The notes below the pieces were generated by a model. It did no database searches. It saw only the letters and a program-made list of their open reading frames with translations, and had not been told where the DNA came from. Positions 37,141-50,011 of a stretch of 64,000 nucleotides of DNA are shown one piece after another. The stretch's first letter is position 1. Each line of letters starts with the position of its first letter. Location of the stretch: positions 186,001 to 250,000 of the forward strand of contig BSBK01009262.1 of the NCBI GenBank assembly GCA_027943335.1. Reading direction: 5' to 3'. The translations under genes and the position numbers were made by a program. Source of the stretch: Chamaecyparis obtusa (lineage: Eukaryota; Streptophyta; Pinopsida; Cupressales; Cupressaceae).

Positions 37141-39437
37141 CTTCCTTGATTATGAGATCTACCTTTACCTTATCTAATACCACGTATGGGGAATATGTTT
37201 ATGCTTCTATTTGTAACAAGCATAGATGAGAATTAAGTAACGAGAGAGGAATTGGGATTATGCTAGAACTCTATCTCTAGGAATAGCAAAAAGGAGAGTA
37301 AGGCTAGAACATCCAAGATGTGAAATGCACCCAGCACAAATCGTCAAGAGTATGGCTAGAATAGTCAAGATGTGACTATAGCGTCAGAAGGTACAAAAGC
37401 ACAATAAGGTAGGACAAATAAAAAAGAGACAATATGAGTTTAAGCAATAATCAGTCAATTCTCAACCCAAGACACTTAGCTTCAGGCAATGGACAATAGG
37501 AGAACAAGAAGACAGACCCCAAGCAAAAATTAGATTAAGCAAAAAGTTGACCAGTCAATAGGAAATAGCTCATTGTTTTGAAAATCAGGGTACAGTCTTG
37601 CGTGAGGAAGTGCTGGTTCACATGAGGAAATGCTAAACTTCATGGGAGAAAATGCTAGCTCACACGAGGAAATGCACAATTTTTTGAAATCTCACATAGG
37701 AAAAGATTAGTGTTCAACAGATCGACATAGTTTTTGAGACAAAAATCAGATTTCAAGACATAGCATGGACTATTCTCTAACACAATTTTGAGTTTTCAAA
37801 TAGTTTGAATTAGCAATCTCAGTTTGAATGTTGCAAGCAATTGTTTACAAGCATAGAGTTTTGAACCAAGCAATAGTGATGCAATCAGTAGTCGCAAACA
37901 GTTCTACCAAGGACAAAGCAACTTGGCAGAATCATGGGAGTCTTTGACAAGTTTAATCATGTTGGATAGTTTAAGACTAAAAAAAATACTCAATTATCCC
38001 TACAAAGAAAATGGTAAAGAAGACAAAATATGTGCCTCACAACTTATGTGCATGCGTTCACCTCACATAGCCGTGTCACCCCCTAGAGGGTGCCTATGTT
38101 TTTGGTGTTTCCAAGGACTCAATAATATATGTTCAAAGGTTACCCTTGAAGCAAGGGCTAGTGTCATATACCACCTTCAAATTTCTAGGTGCATGCCTGT
38201 GGTAAGAATCTAAGGGAGAGATTCTTCCCCCTCCCTAAGCAAAGATTATGTCTCCTTTCAGAGGTGATCCAGGTAGGAAACTAACTAAGAGAGTGTTTAG
38301 TGGGCTTTTGTTCACACTAACCTTTAGTGCCCCTGATATAGGGCTAGAGCTATGCAGCCACACCAACACCTGAAATTCATACACCCCCACAAGTAGGGCT
38401 AGGAGCGACACTGCTCAGTACAATAGACAAAGCTTTCTCAAGATGGTAGTCGAAATCAAGAGAAAGAAGTTAACATGGATTTAGAGTCTTTAGACTCAAT
38501 AAAACTTTCTTTATTATAGTGAGGTGGAATCACCGGCAATAGGTGTGTACTCACTTGGGTCATTCTCAGAGGTTCAACTTTTGGCAGGCCCTCTAAAGGT
38601 GACATAGACTTTGGCTTGGATCCAAGGGTTGGATTTTTTTATTCTCTCAAAGAGAGAAGAGCATACTTCTCTACCTCTTCACCTTACCCAAACACACAAG
38701 ACATATTCATCACCGAGCTAACTCCTCTTCAACCAATCCACAAGCTTTTGGGTTTCTGGTTCTCTCAAAGAGAGAAGAGCATAATCACCTAACAAATGGA
38801 CGTGCTAAAGATTTTTTACCTTTCCTTGCTTCCCCAGGTATCTATCATGTTAACAAAATATAGGTCTCAGATTCATCCATGGGCATCACTTCCATGTAAT
38901 GAAGATTCTATTACCCTATCCTTCTATCAAGACCCTTAAGAAATTTTAACAAGGCCCTAGTTATACTATGTGAGTAAAAATAGTAAACAAGCACAATATT
39001 TTTTTAAATAGTCTTTTACAACTGTCCTGTAAGAAAATCATTAGCAAGTTTATGTCTTCGTCAAGCATCTTGCAACCTACTATTATGTTGTGGCAGAAAA
39101 AAAAGATATGAAGATAACAACAAATAACAAAGTCAGAAAAAAAAAAAAAGCAACAGAATAGTACAGAAAACTAGGAAATTTCAAATTTTGATGGCAAGCT
39201 TTGCATGAGAAATTGCCTGGCTCCATGCAAGGAAATGAAGAGACCTACGCGAGACAGTGATTTCTTCGCGTGAGAGAGTGCAATGAAGGCACAACTTCAT
39301 ACAACACTGTGGGAATCTTTACGCCAATTTTCCATACATAGTCGTACAACCGTACGGACATAGTATTAAATACTTGACAGAGAAATCCAAAAGATGAGGC
39401 CAAAAATGAATTTTCTACCCCACGGTGGGTGCCAAAA
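37141..39437 (-). other. Leader of the TAT-like element
   Basis: Non-coding as far as can be seen. TAT/Ogre elements often have a long leader with an extra ORF here, but no convincing ORF survives. It has two copies of a 24-bp hairpin-forming repeat (38642-38665 and 38760-38783) and degenerate GAGGAAATGC repeats near 37600-37690 and 39200-39290. Confidence 0.5.
39419..39437 (-). other. Primer-binding site of the TAT-like element
   Basis: On the minus strand TTTGGCACCCACCGTGGGG lies directly at the LTR end, matching by recall the conserved post-LTR sequence of TAT/Ogre elements. Confidence 0.7.
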
Positions 39438-40404
39438 TGTTTATGTCTGAATTTTGACCTCTAATTCAACCATAGACTCAACATGGTCATTGATCATAAG
39501 CCAAATTATGAAGATGAGTATGAATTACTCATTTCATAAATATAAATGAAGTGACATGTTGCCTCCTATTTAGATAGGGTGTTTGAATTACTCTCAAATT
39601 CGAGAGCCCAACAACCATAGAACAAGCTAAAATGGAGGATTTTAAGATGATAATAAAATGATTGAATTGAAACTAAGCTAAGAATGAGAATGCAATTTTA
39701 ATCTAATAATGAAGATGCAAATTAATCTAAAGCTTGTAAAATGAAATGTGAATTAAGCTACAAACATGATAAGCAAACTAAATTAAGAGCATATGCAAGA
39801 AATTGAAACTACTCTAATTATGCAATATGAAAGCTTGAGAAAATGAGAAAATGAGACAACAATTTGATAGTGATTCGATACTAAAAAATTGCCCCCCCTC
39901 AAATGAGGAAAAAGAGGTTCATAATATAGAAGAGCCCGGGTGAAGGATGAAGAATTTCTTGGAAAGAAACGGTCGACTCTTCATCTCCTTGGTGGGAGGT
40001 GAAATAATTTGGAGGAATTATTTAGTAAATGAATTATTGCCACATGGGTGGCTTTTCAAATTGTTTGAATTATTAAATCCAAATGAGAATAATCCATTTA
40101 AATAACAAAATAATATTTAATTCCTTTGATGTGTATTAGCTAAAGGGGGTGGAATTAATTTAATTTAAAGCACTAGAACTTTAGGATTAAATTAATTATT
40201 TAGCCAATAAATGTCGAATATTTAGGAATTAAATATAGTGTATGATTAATGCAAATTTTGGGTTTTTTGCATTTGACACCAAGTCAAATAAAGTCAATTA
40301 GGAGACAAAATTGCCTAGTACAATAGGACTTTGATGATGTATAAATTTGAAGGAATGCACCAAAATCGATTAGAATTGCAAGGTGCCAATTTTGGGGTAT
40401 TACA
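39438..40404 (-). repeat. 5' LTR of the TAT-like element (967 bp)
   Basis: On the minus strand it begins TGTAATACCCC, a very common Ty3/gypsy LTR start, and ends GACATAAACA before the primer-binding site. No second copy is present, so the limits rest on terminal motifs only. Confidence 0.7.
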
Positions 40405-43400
40405 CCCTCTATGCCCAAAATGTTTGTCTCTAGAAGAGTCCACCATCTGTAAAATAGTCCCCAACAATGGTAAATTGAAATGCCAACTTACCATGTGGAA
40501 CCCTTAGGCCCACCCCACCATGCTTGCAAAGATACTAACTTGACCACATACTCAAGGTATACATGCAAGTAAGGAGTTGCTAACACACATGCCAAGAAAA
40601 TCCATAATCTCATTAGAAGGTACAATGATCCAATGCAATACACATAGATGTAGAATACAAAGGCACACGGAGAACCCTCAATATGTGGAACAACATTCAA
40701 AGAACAATTAAGATACCACATATTACAACACATCTAGGTGATAATCACTTCTACTGAACCTAGGCACAAGAGTACTGAACATAGGGAGTATCTCTTCCTG
40801 CAAGGGTCAATAATGACATCTGGGGCTCAATTACCATCTACCATCCACACATGTCACTCATAACATCAAGGGGTTCAATTATTTTAAATTACACTCGATT
40901 TGTGTTTATAACTAATTCATTTTATTATATTTTTACCTTTTAAGGAAATCCTTTATGCTTCCACTACGGCCACTTCTGGGTCAAGGTCCATGTAATGAGC
41001 TACTCTCCATGCCTACTTAATGTACCTAGTCCTATGGCTCAACATCACAACATGGAGATCAGACAAGAAGCTTTTCCACTTAGTCTACACCAAGGACATA
41101 TAAAAATCTCTTCATCTACTTGGTCTACACCAAGGATGGGAAATAGGGACTTTATCCACTCGATCTACATGAGGAGGGTATAGCCCAAGGATTGTCCACT
41201 CAGTCTACACCAAGGACAAACACAAGATGAATTTTCAGCTTGGCCTACATAAAAGACATGAAATAACATAATAATCCACAAGAAATAAAATAAATACTAA
41301 ACTCTAAAGTCAAAATCCATAAGAAACATAGTGACTCCATTGGTCTAAACCCAAGAGTACGGTCACTCGGACCACAACATAGGAGGATAGCTCAACTACA
41401 TGTATGGATGTGTCTCAACACCTACATCTACATATCACATGTGAGCTTTGATCAAGCGTGGAATTTTCCACTACAAAAGGAAAAACAACAACAATAGAAG
41501 GAATGATAGGAGGATATCTCAACTCCTAAAACACTCAAGGTAAGAAACTAAGTTAAAGAAAAACTAATCCAAATATCAAGTTTCTCAATTGGCCACTTCT
41601 TGAAGACCATGAACTCCCATGGAATCCAAAAATAATATTTTTAGAACACGAGGAAGGCTCAAAATGTCCAAAAGCAACAAAATATTCAAATTCTGGCAAA
41701 ATCTAGCAAAGTGTGAAAAATGATAATTGAACATAAAATGGGTAGATTCGACTAGAAATATAAATTATCTAGAATGTTATCAATCCAATGTATCTCCACA
41801 ACCTCATTAAAAACTTGGAGTAATATAACCTCCAATAAACCAATCATGTCACACATGGAAACATACAAGTTGTAGGTGGCACACAAAAATAGGCAAGCTA
41901 AAAAATGCCCAAAAATGTGACATCATAAAAACTCATGAAATTAAAACCCATTTTCTCTTAGGAACCAAACATCACATTTGTAAAATAAAATCTCATTTCT
42001 AGGCACAAAGAAACATTTGGGTAGCATAACAACTCAAAAACTAAGTTTTCTCAACATGAAAATATATGTAATTTCATAGCAAACTAACCCAGTAAATAAA
42101 TCAAGAAATAATGTGGGGGAATACTAATTCTCAACCCACTCAACTAATTTAAGTGATTGCATTCATTTAAATGAAGTAATTTAAAAATGGTGAGATGCCT
42201 AACCTCATGCTAAATGGAGAAAACCCAAAATGAAGAGAAAATACTGAACACTCCACGAAAATGGATGAGATCTTCAAAAAAGTAGAGCAATCCTAGAATG
42301 AATCCAATGAGCCATTCCTCATGAAGATCTAAAACCCAAAGAAAACATAACGAGTAAAAGTGTGATTTTCTCCAAGCAAGTTTCAAGCAAAATCCAAATT
42401 CTCACCAAAAACCATTGGTGAGGAGTGAAAACATCTCACTTTTCAACATAAAATTACTTTTTCAAAAGTGACTTTTAAAATAGGTCACTTAAATGTTTTA
42501 AGTGAACTATTGAATTTACCCCAAAAAAAATCAATTAAATCAAATTCCAATTAATTGGAATCCAACTACGAAAAAGTAGCCAGTAACAAATATTATCAAA
42601 TTTTACAAATAGAATAAATCATCATTTAAATTAAACCTCTCCTGTGACAAGTGTCAAACTCTAAATGCATAGACTTCCTCACAAGTATAACACAATATGC
42701 ATATGAAGTCTGGATTTACCAACACATACCAAATGAAATAATATATCAATTATAGATACATCGTCCATGTAGGGACAATAATGAGTCAAATATGAAAGGT
42801 TGGTGAAACTATCTCATGAGTCACTATCAAGGATATAGACACCCTCAAATCCTACAACTCAAGAGGAATGCATCTTTAGTACCTATTCACTGAAATATGC
42901 AAACATGAAGTTTAGTTTCCCACAATATAAATAGCCAAATCATGTGAACAAACATGATAGAAAACAACATAGGAGAATGAGCCATTGTGTGGGCCTCACA
43001 AATGAGTAACTATGACTTCATCTCACTTCATACAATCACATCAGGCATAATTCATAATAGTTATATGAGCATAGAAGTGAACCTCATATCCTTTAAACTA
43101 GCATTACATTGACATAAAACATTTTATTTAACTATACAAATATTAAATAATTATTTCTTAGAAATATGAGCATATATCAATTCAAATCTCCATAACAACA
43201 CCCAATGACATATAAGGTACAGTATAATAGATATCAATTGTGATCATTATCACATATTAACCCAATAAATTCTTGAATGTAAAATAGCCCAGATATTATC
43301 ATAACTTACATGATCATGCAGGTATGATCAAAATATTAATAATAGCATAATCTAACATTTAAATCAACAATGATACTGGTAACCAAAATAATGCACGATA

Positions 43401-43489
43401 ATCAAATAAATCACCCAGTGTAACCACCCAATCATATCACATAGATATTCATCGAATAACATCATGATACAATATGTTATCATAGAATA
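40405..43489. other. AT-rich repeat DNA without genes
   Basis: No coding domain was recognised. It continues beyond the LINE insertion at 44980, so it is one older repeat unit. It includes a 40-bp-period array at 41066-41265. It could be part of a long LTR, but no repeat partner or primer-binding site was found. Confidence 0.5.
41066..41265. repeat. 40-bp tandem array, five degenerate copies
   Basis: The core CACTTGGTCTACACCAAGGA recurs with starts near 41076, 41116, 41156, 41196 and 41236, exactly 40 bp apart. The core holds a short inverted repeat, CTTGGT-CTAC-ACCAAG. Confidence 0.85.
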
Positions 43490-43506
43490 ACATCATGATA
43501 CAATCT

Positions 43507-44963
43507 GTGGGGATCCCAGTATTCTCCTCATGTGTAGTCTATCTCAGTAAGTAAACCCCTTGTTATTAGTCTTGATGCTGATACAGTGGATGAGATTTCA
43601 AAAACTATGGATGACTTCTCCTCCAATACTGCTATTTTCCATTTTAGGAGTTTCTGGCCCTCTCTTTCTGATTTACATGCTTGGATTTCCAAGCATTGGG
43701 AACCCATTTTAATCGATGTTGTTCAGATATACCCTATGGCTAGGGGTTTTTTATTATTAAGTTTGAAAATGCTAAAGATAGGCAAACTATTCTGTGCAAT
43801 ATTTGTTTCACTTGGGAGGAGCATTTTCCCTTGATGGCCAAACCATGGTATCAGGGGTTTGACCCTCTTTCTGAATCTTTTAATAAAATACCCTTATGGG
43901 TAAGATTGTCGAATCTCCCTCTTCATCTCTGGTTGGATTCAATTTTAGAATTTGTGGGTGAGGCTATTGGGGATTTCCAAATGGTGGATTCTGACTCCTC
44001 TAAAAATTTTAAGATGACATATGCTCGTATTCTTGTGGAGGTTGATATTTCCAAGGGTCTTCTTGAGAAGATAACTTTGGCTTCTCCTTTGGGCTCTTAG
44101 ACTCATAATCTAGACTATAAGGGAATCTTATTCAGGTGTAGGAAGTTTCACAAGACTGGCCATCTTACTGCGTGGTGTTTATCTGAAAAGGCTAAATCAA
44201 AGAAATCACCTACTTGGTGGTTGGGGGATTTTGATCACCATTATATTGTTTGCAAAGTTTCTAAGGAAGGGGGTTCAGTTGATTTCTCTCCTCAAATTGA
44301 TCATGCTTTAGTTGGTGTTTCTATGGCTGCCTCTGTTGCTTCTAATACTATCTTGGAAGCTACAGAAGTTGGCTCTGAAGCGGCTTTAATTCAAACTATT
44401 TTTGTTGCCCCGTCTAGTGTTGCTACTGATGGCCCTGACCAGATGGATGATGTTGTCTTAGGTCATGATACTACTCTTGTCCCCCCTGTGGATTATGATT
44501 TGACTTTCCCTTTGGTGGGCTCTTCTTGCTCTTCTTTGGCTTGGCAGAAGGTTGTTGAAAAGGTGGAGGATGGATGGACAAAAGTTAAGGGAAAGAAATT
44601 TAAATTTCCACTCCTTTTGATATGAATTTAAGTTCTCATAAGGTTGGGAGAAAATGTAATTCTTGATTGCCCTTTGTTGTGATTTTTTGTTTCACTTGGT
44701 TGGAACAACGGTTTGTTTTTGCTATCACTGGTAGTTTCTGGGTTGTTGTTTTAAAATTGTATTATCTTTTTGCAGTGGCCTCTTTAGCTTGGGTCCCAAT
44801 TTCCTTCTTATGGTACCATTCTTTCTCTAGGTTGTGGGAGCCTGTTGTAAAACCCTCGTAGTGGTCTAATCTATTCCTTCTAAGTGAGCTGCTTTGAAAA
44901 TCTTATTTGACCAAATTATACAGGGTTTCAGGGCCCCTTCAAAACCTATTTTCCTAAATCAAA
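43507..44963 (+). mobile_element. LINE (L1-type) insertion carrying ORF1 but no ORF2
   Basis: Flanked by AACATCATGATACAATC at 43490-43506 and 44964-44980, a 17-bp direct repeat consistent with a LINE target-site duplication. The body holds an ORF1 pseudogene and then a 3' region ending in a short A-rich tail, with no endonuclease or RT. The host sequence has one more copy of most of the repeat at 43455-43474, which weakens but does not remove the duplication argument. Confidence 0.7.
43586..44625 (+). pseudogene. LINE ORF1 (DUF4283 plus zinc knuckle), frameshifted
   Basis: The first part (to about 43745) begins with DEISKTMDDFSS and reaches DVVQIYPMARGF. A shift in the T run near 43746-43751 joins IIKFENAKDRQTILC to the second part, which contains WVRLSNLPLHLW and YARILVEVDISKGLLEKI. 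After TAG at 44098 the frame continues with LDYKGILFRCRKFHKTGHLTAWC, a zinc knuckle that has lost its second cysteine. This domain order is that of plant L1 ORF1 proteins, which bind LINE RNA. The C-terminal part is Val/Ser/Ala-rich and ends KVKGKKFKFP. Confidence 0.85.
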
Positions 44964-44979
44964 AACATCATGATACAAT

Positions 44980-47816
44980 CATAATCAATTATCTTCTAGC
45001 ACATACATTAGTGGAACTATCACTCACATCATAAGCCACATAATCAACAATTTCTCATAAGACAAATACCATCATGACCATAACAATAGTCTTGGAATGA
45101 ACACAAGAACAACTAAACTGGGTGCATCTCACAATGCCAATATAAAATCATAACATGCGAATATTCACCAAATCACATAAATGAGTCAAGCTTAGATCAA
45201 AACACCAAGAACACAATTAGTCCTCAAAACTCATAATAAAGGCCTTAGAAGATATAGTATCACACATCAGGTATACAATCAACCACAACACAATGGTTCT
45301 CACAACTAGGCATAAGGGCATAAAGAACTTGTTGATGAAATGACATAAATTAGATCACCTTGAAGGTACAATCTTCACATAGGTCAAATATGATCACAAT
45401 ACAATCATATATAAATTTGAAGTCATGTCCATTAGGATGGCATGTAGAAGGAAAATAGGAGAGGCACTACAAAGTGATAGAGAAAGGATATATTTCTTCC
45501 ATGCATAACATATTGTGCACACACTATAGGTAATATTCCTTATAGGGAACATGTCATGCTAGTGCATTAGATATATTGAAGATACAAATTAAAAATATGC
45601 AATTTTTACATAAGGTATATATTGTATGTAAAACATATGGTTTACGTTGTATAGGGTGTGTTGTATAGGCTTGGTGTACCTAAGCCTTAGGCTCAACCAC
45701 ACCAAACCATAATGTGTATTCTCTATAGAATATGATGCACACCATTGTATTTTTGTGAACCAAAAAAATTGAGTGGAAAATTTTTGGTCCCCCATCTTTG
45801 TAGACATACCCATTCCTTAGAAAACAAAATTTATTACAGAGTATAGAAATGAATAACTCATCTGGGTACATTGTTCTTAGATCTCTGTATTGATTCACAT
45901 TATACTTGGAAATACAAATCTTCCATAATCTTCCTTTAACATTCAACAATATCTCTAGTTATTTTCCACAATAAACATTGTCTACTATTTTTGGGTATGT
46001 GCAAGATCATGGTATGCCAAAAAGTGGTAATGTGAAAAAGAAGTCCTAATTGGTAAACTCTTTGGAAAACAACTATAACTTTCAAACAATATAACATTTT
46101 TGAAATATGAAATATACATCACATTCTATGCTTCACCTAATACAATAATAATAAACAATTCTTTCAATTTGATGAAGTTTAGACTAAGTTAAGGTGGTCA
46201 GAAGCGAGAGTTTTATATTTAAAAAAAATTATAGAAAAAAAATCATAATTAATTATTTACTTGGAAAAAAAATACAAAGAAATATACATCACATTCAGAC
46301 ATGAGTCTACTACTTTTATCTAGAATCTTATAAAAAATATTATCATTGATTTTGTTTAATGTGGTTAGACATACACCTACTTGTTATCTTTCTAGTCCTG
46401 ATTGATAGACTTATTGAAAAATAGCTATAACTTTCAAACTACATAACATTTTTGAAATCTAAAACATGTGTCACATTCTATGATTTTCCTACTACAATAA
46501 AAATAAGAAAATTTTTCAATCTGATAAAGTTTAGACTAAGTTAACGTAGTCAGACATGAGATTTTTTGTATTCTGGAAAAGTTGTAGAAGAAAAATCATA
46601 ATTAATTATTGACTTGGAAAAAAATTACAAATAATATGTTTCACATCCAGACATGAGTCTACTACTTATATCTAGAATCTTGTAAAAAACAATTATCATT
46701 TGATTGTGTTTAAGGTGGTCAGACATACACCTACTTATTTTCTTCCTGAAATTTTTGTACTGCTACATTAAAATTTGAAATTTTCAACATGTAGAATAAT
46801 TATTTTTCAAAAAAGGCCTAGTATCTTAGAAACTAAATTCAATTTTCTACAGATTATCTTCTTTCATATTTTTGATATAATATTTATAACTTGTTCAAAT
46901 TTTTATGTCAAATTGTCTAAACCTGATTTTATGAATTTTCATTGCCACTTAAGAGCCTAGTTTAGCATACCATAATCCTGCACATACCCTTTTATTATAT
47001 CAAAAATTGATAACAAAAAAATTACTATGCCATGCCAACCATAATCTAGTATATACAAAAAAGTTTCCTTTCAAAAATATGACTAGGTTGTCCAAAACCT
47101 TTTCCTTTTTCCTTTTTGAAAATGTGACTGAGTCAGCCATGTAAGTATAGCAAAATGTGTTCAATAGAACATAAACCAATACATATTAGCCAAAATAGAT
47201 AGAACATGTAAGTATATTGATTGCAGAAATATTCCAAAATACAAGTCATCCCACAAAAGGTCATAGCATGTGTAGTCGATCCACCAGTAATATTTGGAAC
47301 CAGCAAATAGGTTAGAATGAAAAGCTTGTTGGAAAAAAGAAGTGGATTTCATCCCATGTGTAGGATTTGATGAAACATCCACAAGATCCAAGAATTATTT
47401 GCAAGGAAAACACCTATCACACAAAAGAGATCAAGCAAATAAAATAAGCTTTACAAATACCCTATATTATATATTAATTGCATGAATAATGAATCAAGAT
47501 ATAATTACAATGAATGAATGACTTGCATTTTAGAAAACAATAGGATTAAAAATACCCAAAATGTCACACAAACTAAGAATATCAAACTAGATCTAGATAT
47601 GAAAACTAGAAGTGTGTGATATGCACAATGTGTAAATTGGAGCTCAAGTAGACTAGACTAACTTGAATAAGGCTCAGCTAAGTGAACTCAAGCTAGGCAT
47701 ACATGTCCAAATATGTGCTCAAATTATATATTAAAACATTCTTGAGAATATGTACAATTAATTAACTCAAAACATATGCAATTATGCCTAATACAATAAA
47801 TAAGTATGTTCTAACA
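44980..47816. other. AT-rich repeat DNA without genes
   Basis: Continuation of 40405-43489. No domain was recognised. It contains a 352-bp tandem duplication (46042-46745). Its right end, CTAACA before CCCCTCCTTAAG, looks like an LTR end next to a purine tract read on the minus strand. Confidence 0.45.
46042..46745. repeat. 352-bp tandem duplication
   Basis: Units 46042-46393 and 46394-46745 align throughout with many substitutions (AGTCCTAATTGGT against AGTCCTGATTGAT, shared AAGTTTAGACTAAGTTAA, shared GACATGAGTCTACTACTT). Confidence 0.85.
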
Positions 47817-48938
47817 CCCCTCCTTAAGTGAAACTTAGGGATTTAAAAACAAAATGATGAATGCAATAAGATAGCATGAATGAGTGCTATCAATAAAGAC
47901 TTGATTAGGTATTCATTTACAAACCAATGCAAAAAAAAACACAACTCACAGCAATGAGGTCTCTCTAAATGGAGAAAAGGAAAAAACCCACAAGGGAAAA
48001 ACTCCCTCTCCAAAATTAAGAGATGCAATGAAATCATACAATAAAGAAAAATTGGTTAGGCAAAAAATAAGGGGTTCAAGAATGGTTTCCTAATGCAACA
48101 TCTAACCAATTCTCTTTTTTTATTTGACAATCAAAAGGAAGATGACATACTACTTGCTCAAGTTAGACTTCAGTGCTCAGCGAGTGTAGTGATCCTTTAT
48201 TTTGTGTAATGTATATTGGAATTGATTAGAGAAAAATGATCGATTAGTGCAAGATAGAAGACAAAATGGGCTAAAATGACAATTTGCAGAACATATAGTT
48301 GTGACATCCACGCCTGCTTCTCATCTAGAAGACTCAAAAGTATGAAAACACCAAACAACTAAACCTATAATAATGGATTGTCATAAATAAGCATCATCAT
48401 AGATTTTTAAAGAAAATCTATAAACCCCTCATATCCAAAGAATATAAATACAAGCTATGCAAATACAATCATCCAAGAGGAAAAAGTAGTACAAAAACTC
48501 CAGGCCCTACAACCACTACTTGTACATGCAGATCTAAGAGAGATATGCTATCCAGAATCTTCCAAATCATCCAATAATTAACTCCATAGCCTCTATGTAT
48601 TTAGGGTTACAAAAGAAACGCCTTTCAATACCCATGCATCAAGAATTATCTTATTGTCAAATAGGATCTCTAGATCAATGTCATTTCAACATGACCATCT
48701 TCATTTTCTTTGTCTTCACCATCCTTCAGAAATTGCTTGTTGTCTCCTAAAAAACTAAATCAATTGCAAGACTTTCACTCATCAAATAATTAATCATTAG
48801 TCAATTCCTTTAAAATAAATTCCTTCAAGCTCTCCAAGATAAGAAATCTTAATAGAAGAAATACCAAGAACTAGAAACACCATGTATCCTCACATGCAAA
48901 CAACATGCAAATCACAAAACTAAGCTCTGATACCAATT
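47817..48938 (-). other. Interior of a probable non-coding LTR element
   Basis: On the minus strand the segment starts with a primer-binding site, TTGGTATCAGAGC (about 48924-48936), and ends in a purine tract, CTTAAGGAGGGG, followed by TGTTAG. No coding domain survives in the 1.1 kb between. A short interior without genes suits a non-autonomous element, but the flanking sequences do not match each other, so the left LTR is unproven. Confidence 0.4.
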
Positions 48939-50011
48939 GAAGGGAAATGAGGGCATCCCAGAATGCCATTTGAGATCAGTATAATGCACATCTAGTATCT
49001 AATCATTTCTTCAATAGTTTTCAATAAACTAATTTACAAGAACATACTACTATGTCCTAAAAGAGAAAGTAAATATAGTCAATTTCCTACAATCAAAACT
49101 TAAAGGAAAGTGATTGCAATTTACAAATATAAGAAATTTCAGCAGCATTACAACATATAGATTTAATATTCTAAAATCATGAAACTAGAAGAATGAAACA
49201 AAATAAAAAATCATAGATATATGTGGGGAAAACCCTTTTGAATAAAAAATCCCACACTACAAAACATCGAGTTAATGTATTATTCAGCAACAAGTTACAA
49301 TACATTTTCAGGCTCTAAGCCTTTATATAGAGATTTACATCTTGTGTCATCCTAGAGAATATCTAACAGTGTAACCCTGTGAAATAAAATCCTCTTCTCT
49401 CTCATCTGTAAATTAACTAAGACACCAACATATATAGAGTTCAACATAAGAGTTAGATGCCCGTGATTTCCAAAACCATCTTCAACACCTAAGAGGTAAG
49501 TTGTGTCATAATATAAGCAACTTGTTAATTCCATGACACATTGCTCATAGAAAATTTCAAGGAAAGAACACCTATCTCATCCATAATGTTCATCTTGCCA
49601 AATGCAATGTAACTACAACATAAAAACTACCATGACCAAGAATAGGCACCATTCTTTCCTCACACAACTTGTCAAAAGTGAACACCATAAATGCCAATTG
49701 CTAAAATACAACTCCAATGTATAATAGAAATTACAAACCAAGACTCTTTAGTCAACATAGGAAATTGCAAGATCAATTTCCACATCAAACTAGGAATATA
49801 TCTTCCCAAAGCTTAATATCTTTCAATTGAGTGTCAACTTCTTAGAAACTAAGAAATATGTCATCTCATCTCCTACCACGTAAGATGCCACCTTATCAAG
49901 AGGTCCCACAAAATAAATGACAACTTCAGAAGTTAATAACTTAAGATAAATGAACTAATTAAATAATTGAACATGTTAGGACTCTAAAGTTGAGACACCT
50001 TAATCCCAACA
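48939..50011 (-). repeat. Probable LTR next to the primer-binding site
   Basis: On the minus strand it would run from TGTTGGGATTAAGG (50011) to CCCTTCA (48939), just before TTGGTATCAGAGC. TATATAAAGGC near 49324-49334 is a good TATA box in that orientation. The far end rests on a TGTTGG motif only; an alternative end is TGTTAG at about 49366. Confidence 0.45.

Larger units (their letters stand above)
34903..40404 (-). mobile_element. TAT/Ogre-like Ty3/gypsy element, 5' half only
   Basis: Minus strand. A 5' LTR (39438-40404) is followed by a primer-binding region of the TTTGGCACCCACCGTGGGG kind known from TAT/Ogre elements, a long leader and gag. Pol and the 3' LTR are missing: sequence stops at the accessory ORF near 34.9 kb. 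Either the element was truncated by a deletion or the left junction is a recombination point. Confidence 0.8.

Noticed and set aside
37171..37182. TGGTATTAGATA on the minus strand as primer-binding site, making a 3.2 kb LTR to 40404
   Set aside because: The TTTGGCACCCACCGTGGGG site at 39419-39437, directly after an LTR-like end, fits TAT-type elements better.
45589..45949. Minus-strand ORFs with aromatic-rich peptides
   Set aside because: No domain and no conserved frame; AT-rich repeat DNA gives such frames by chance.
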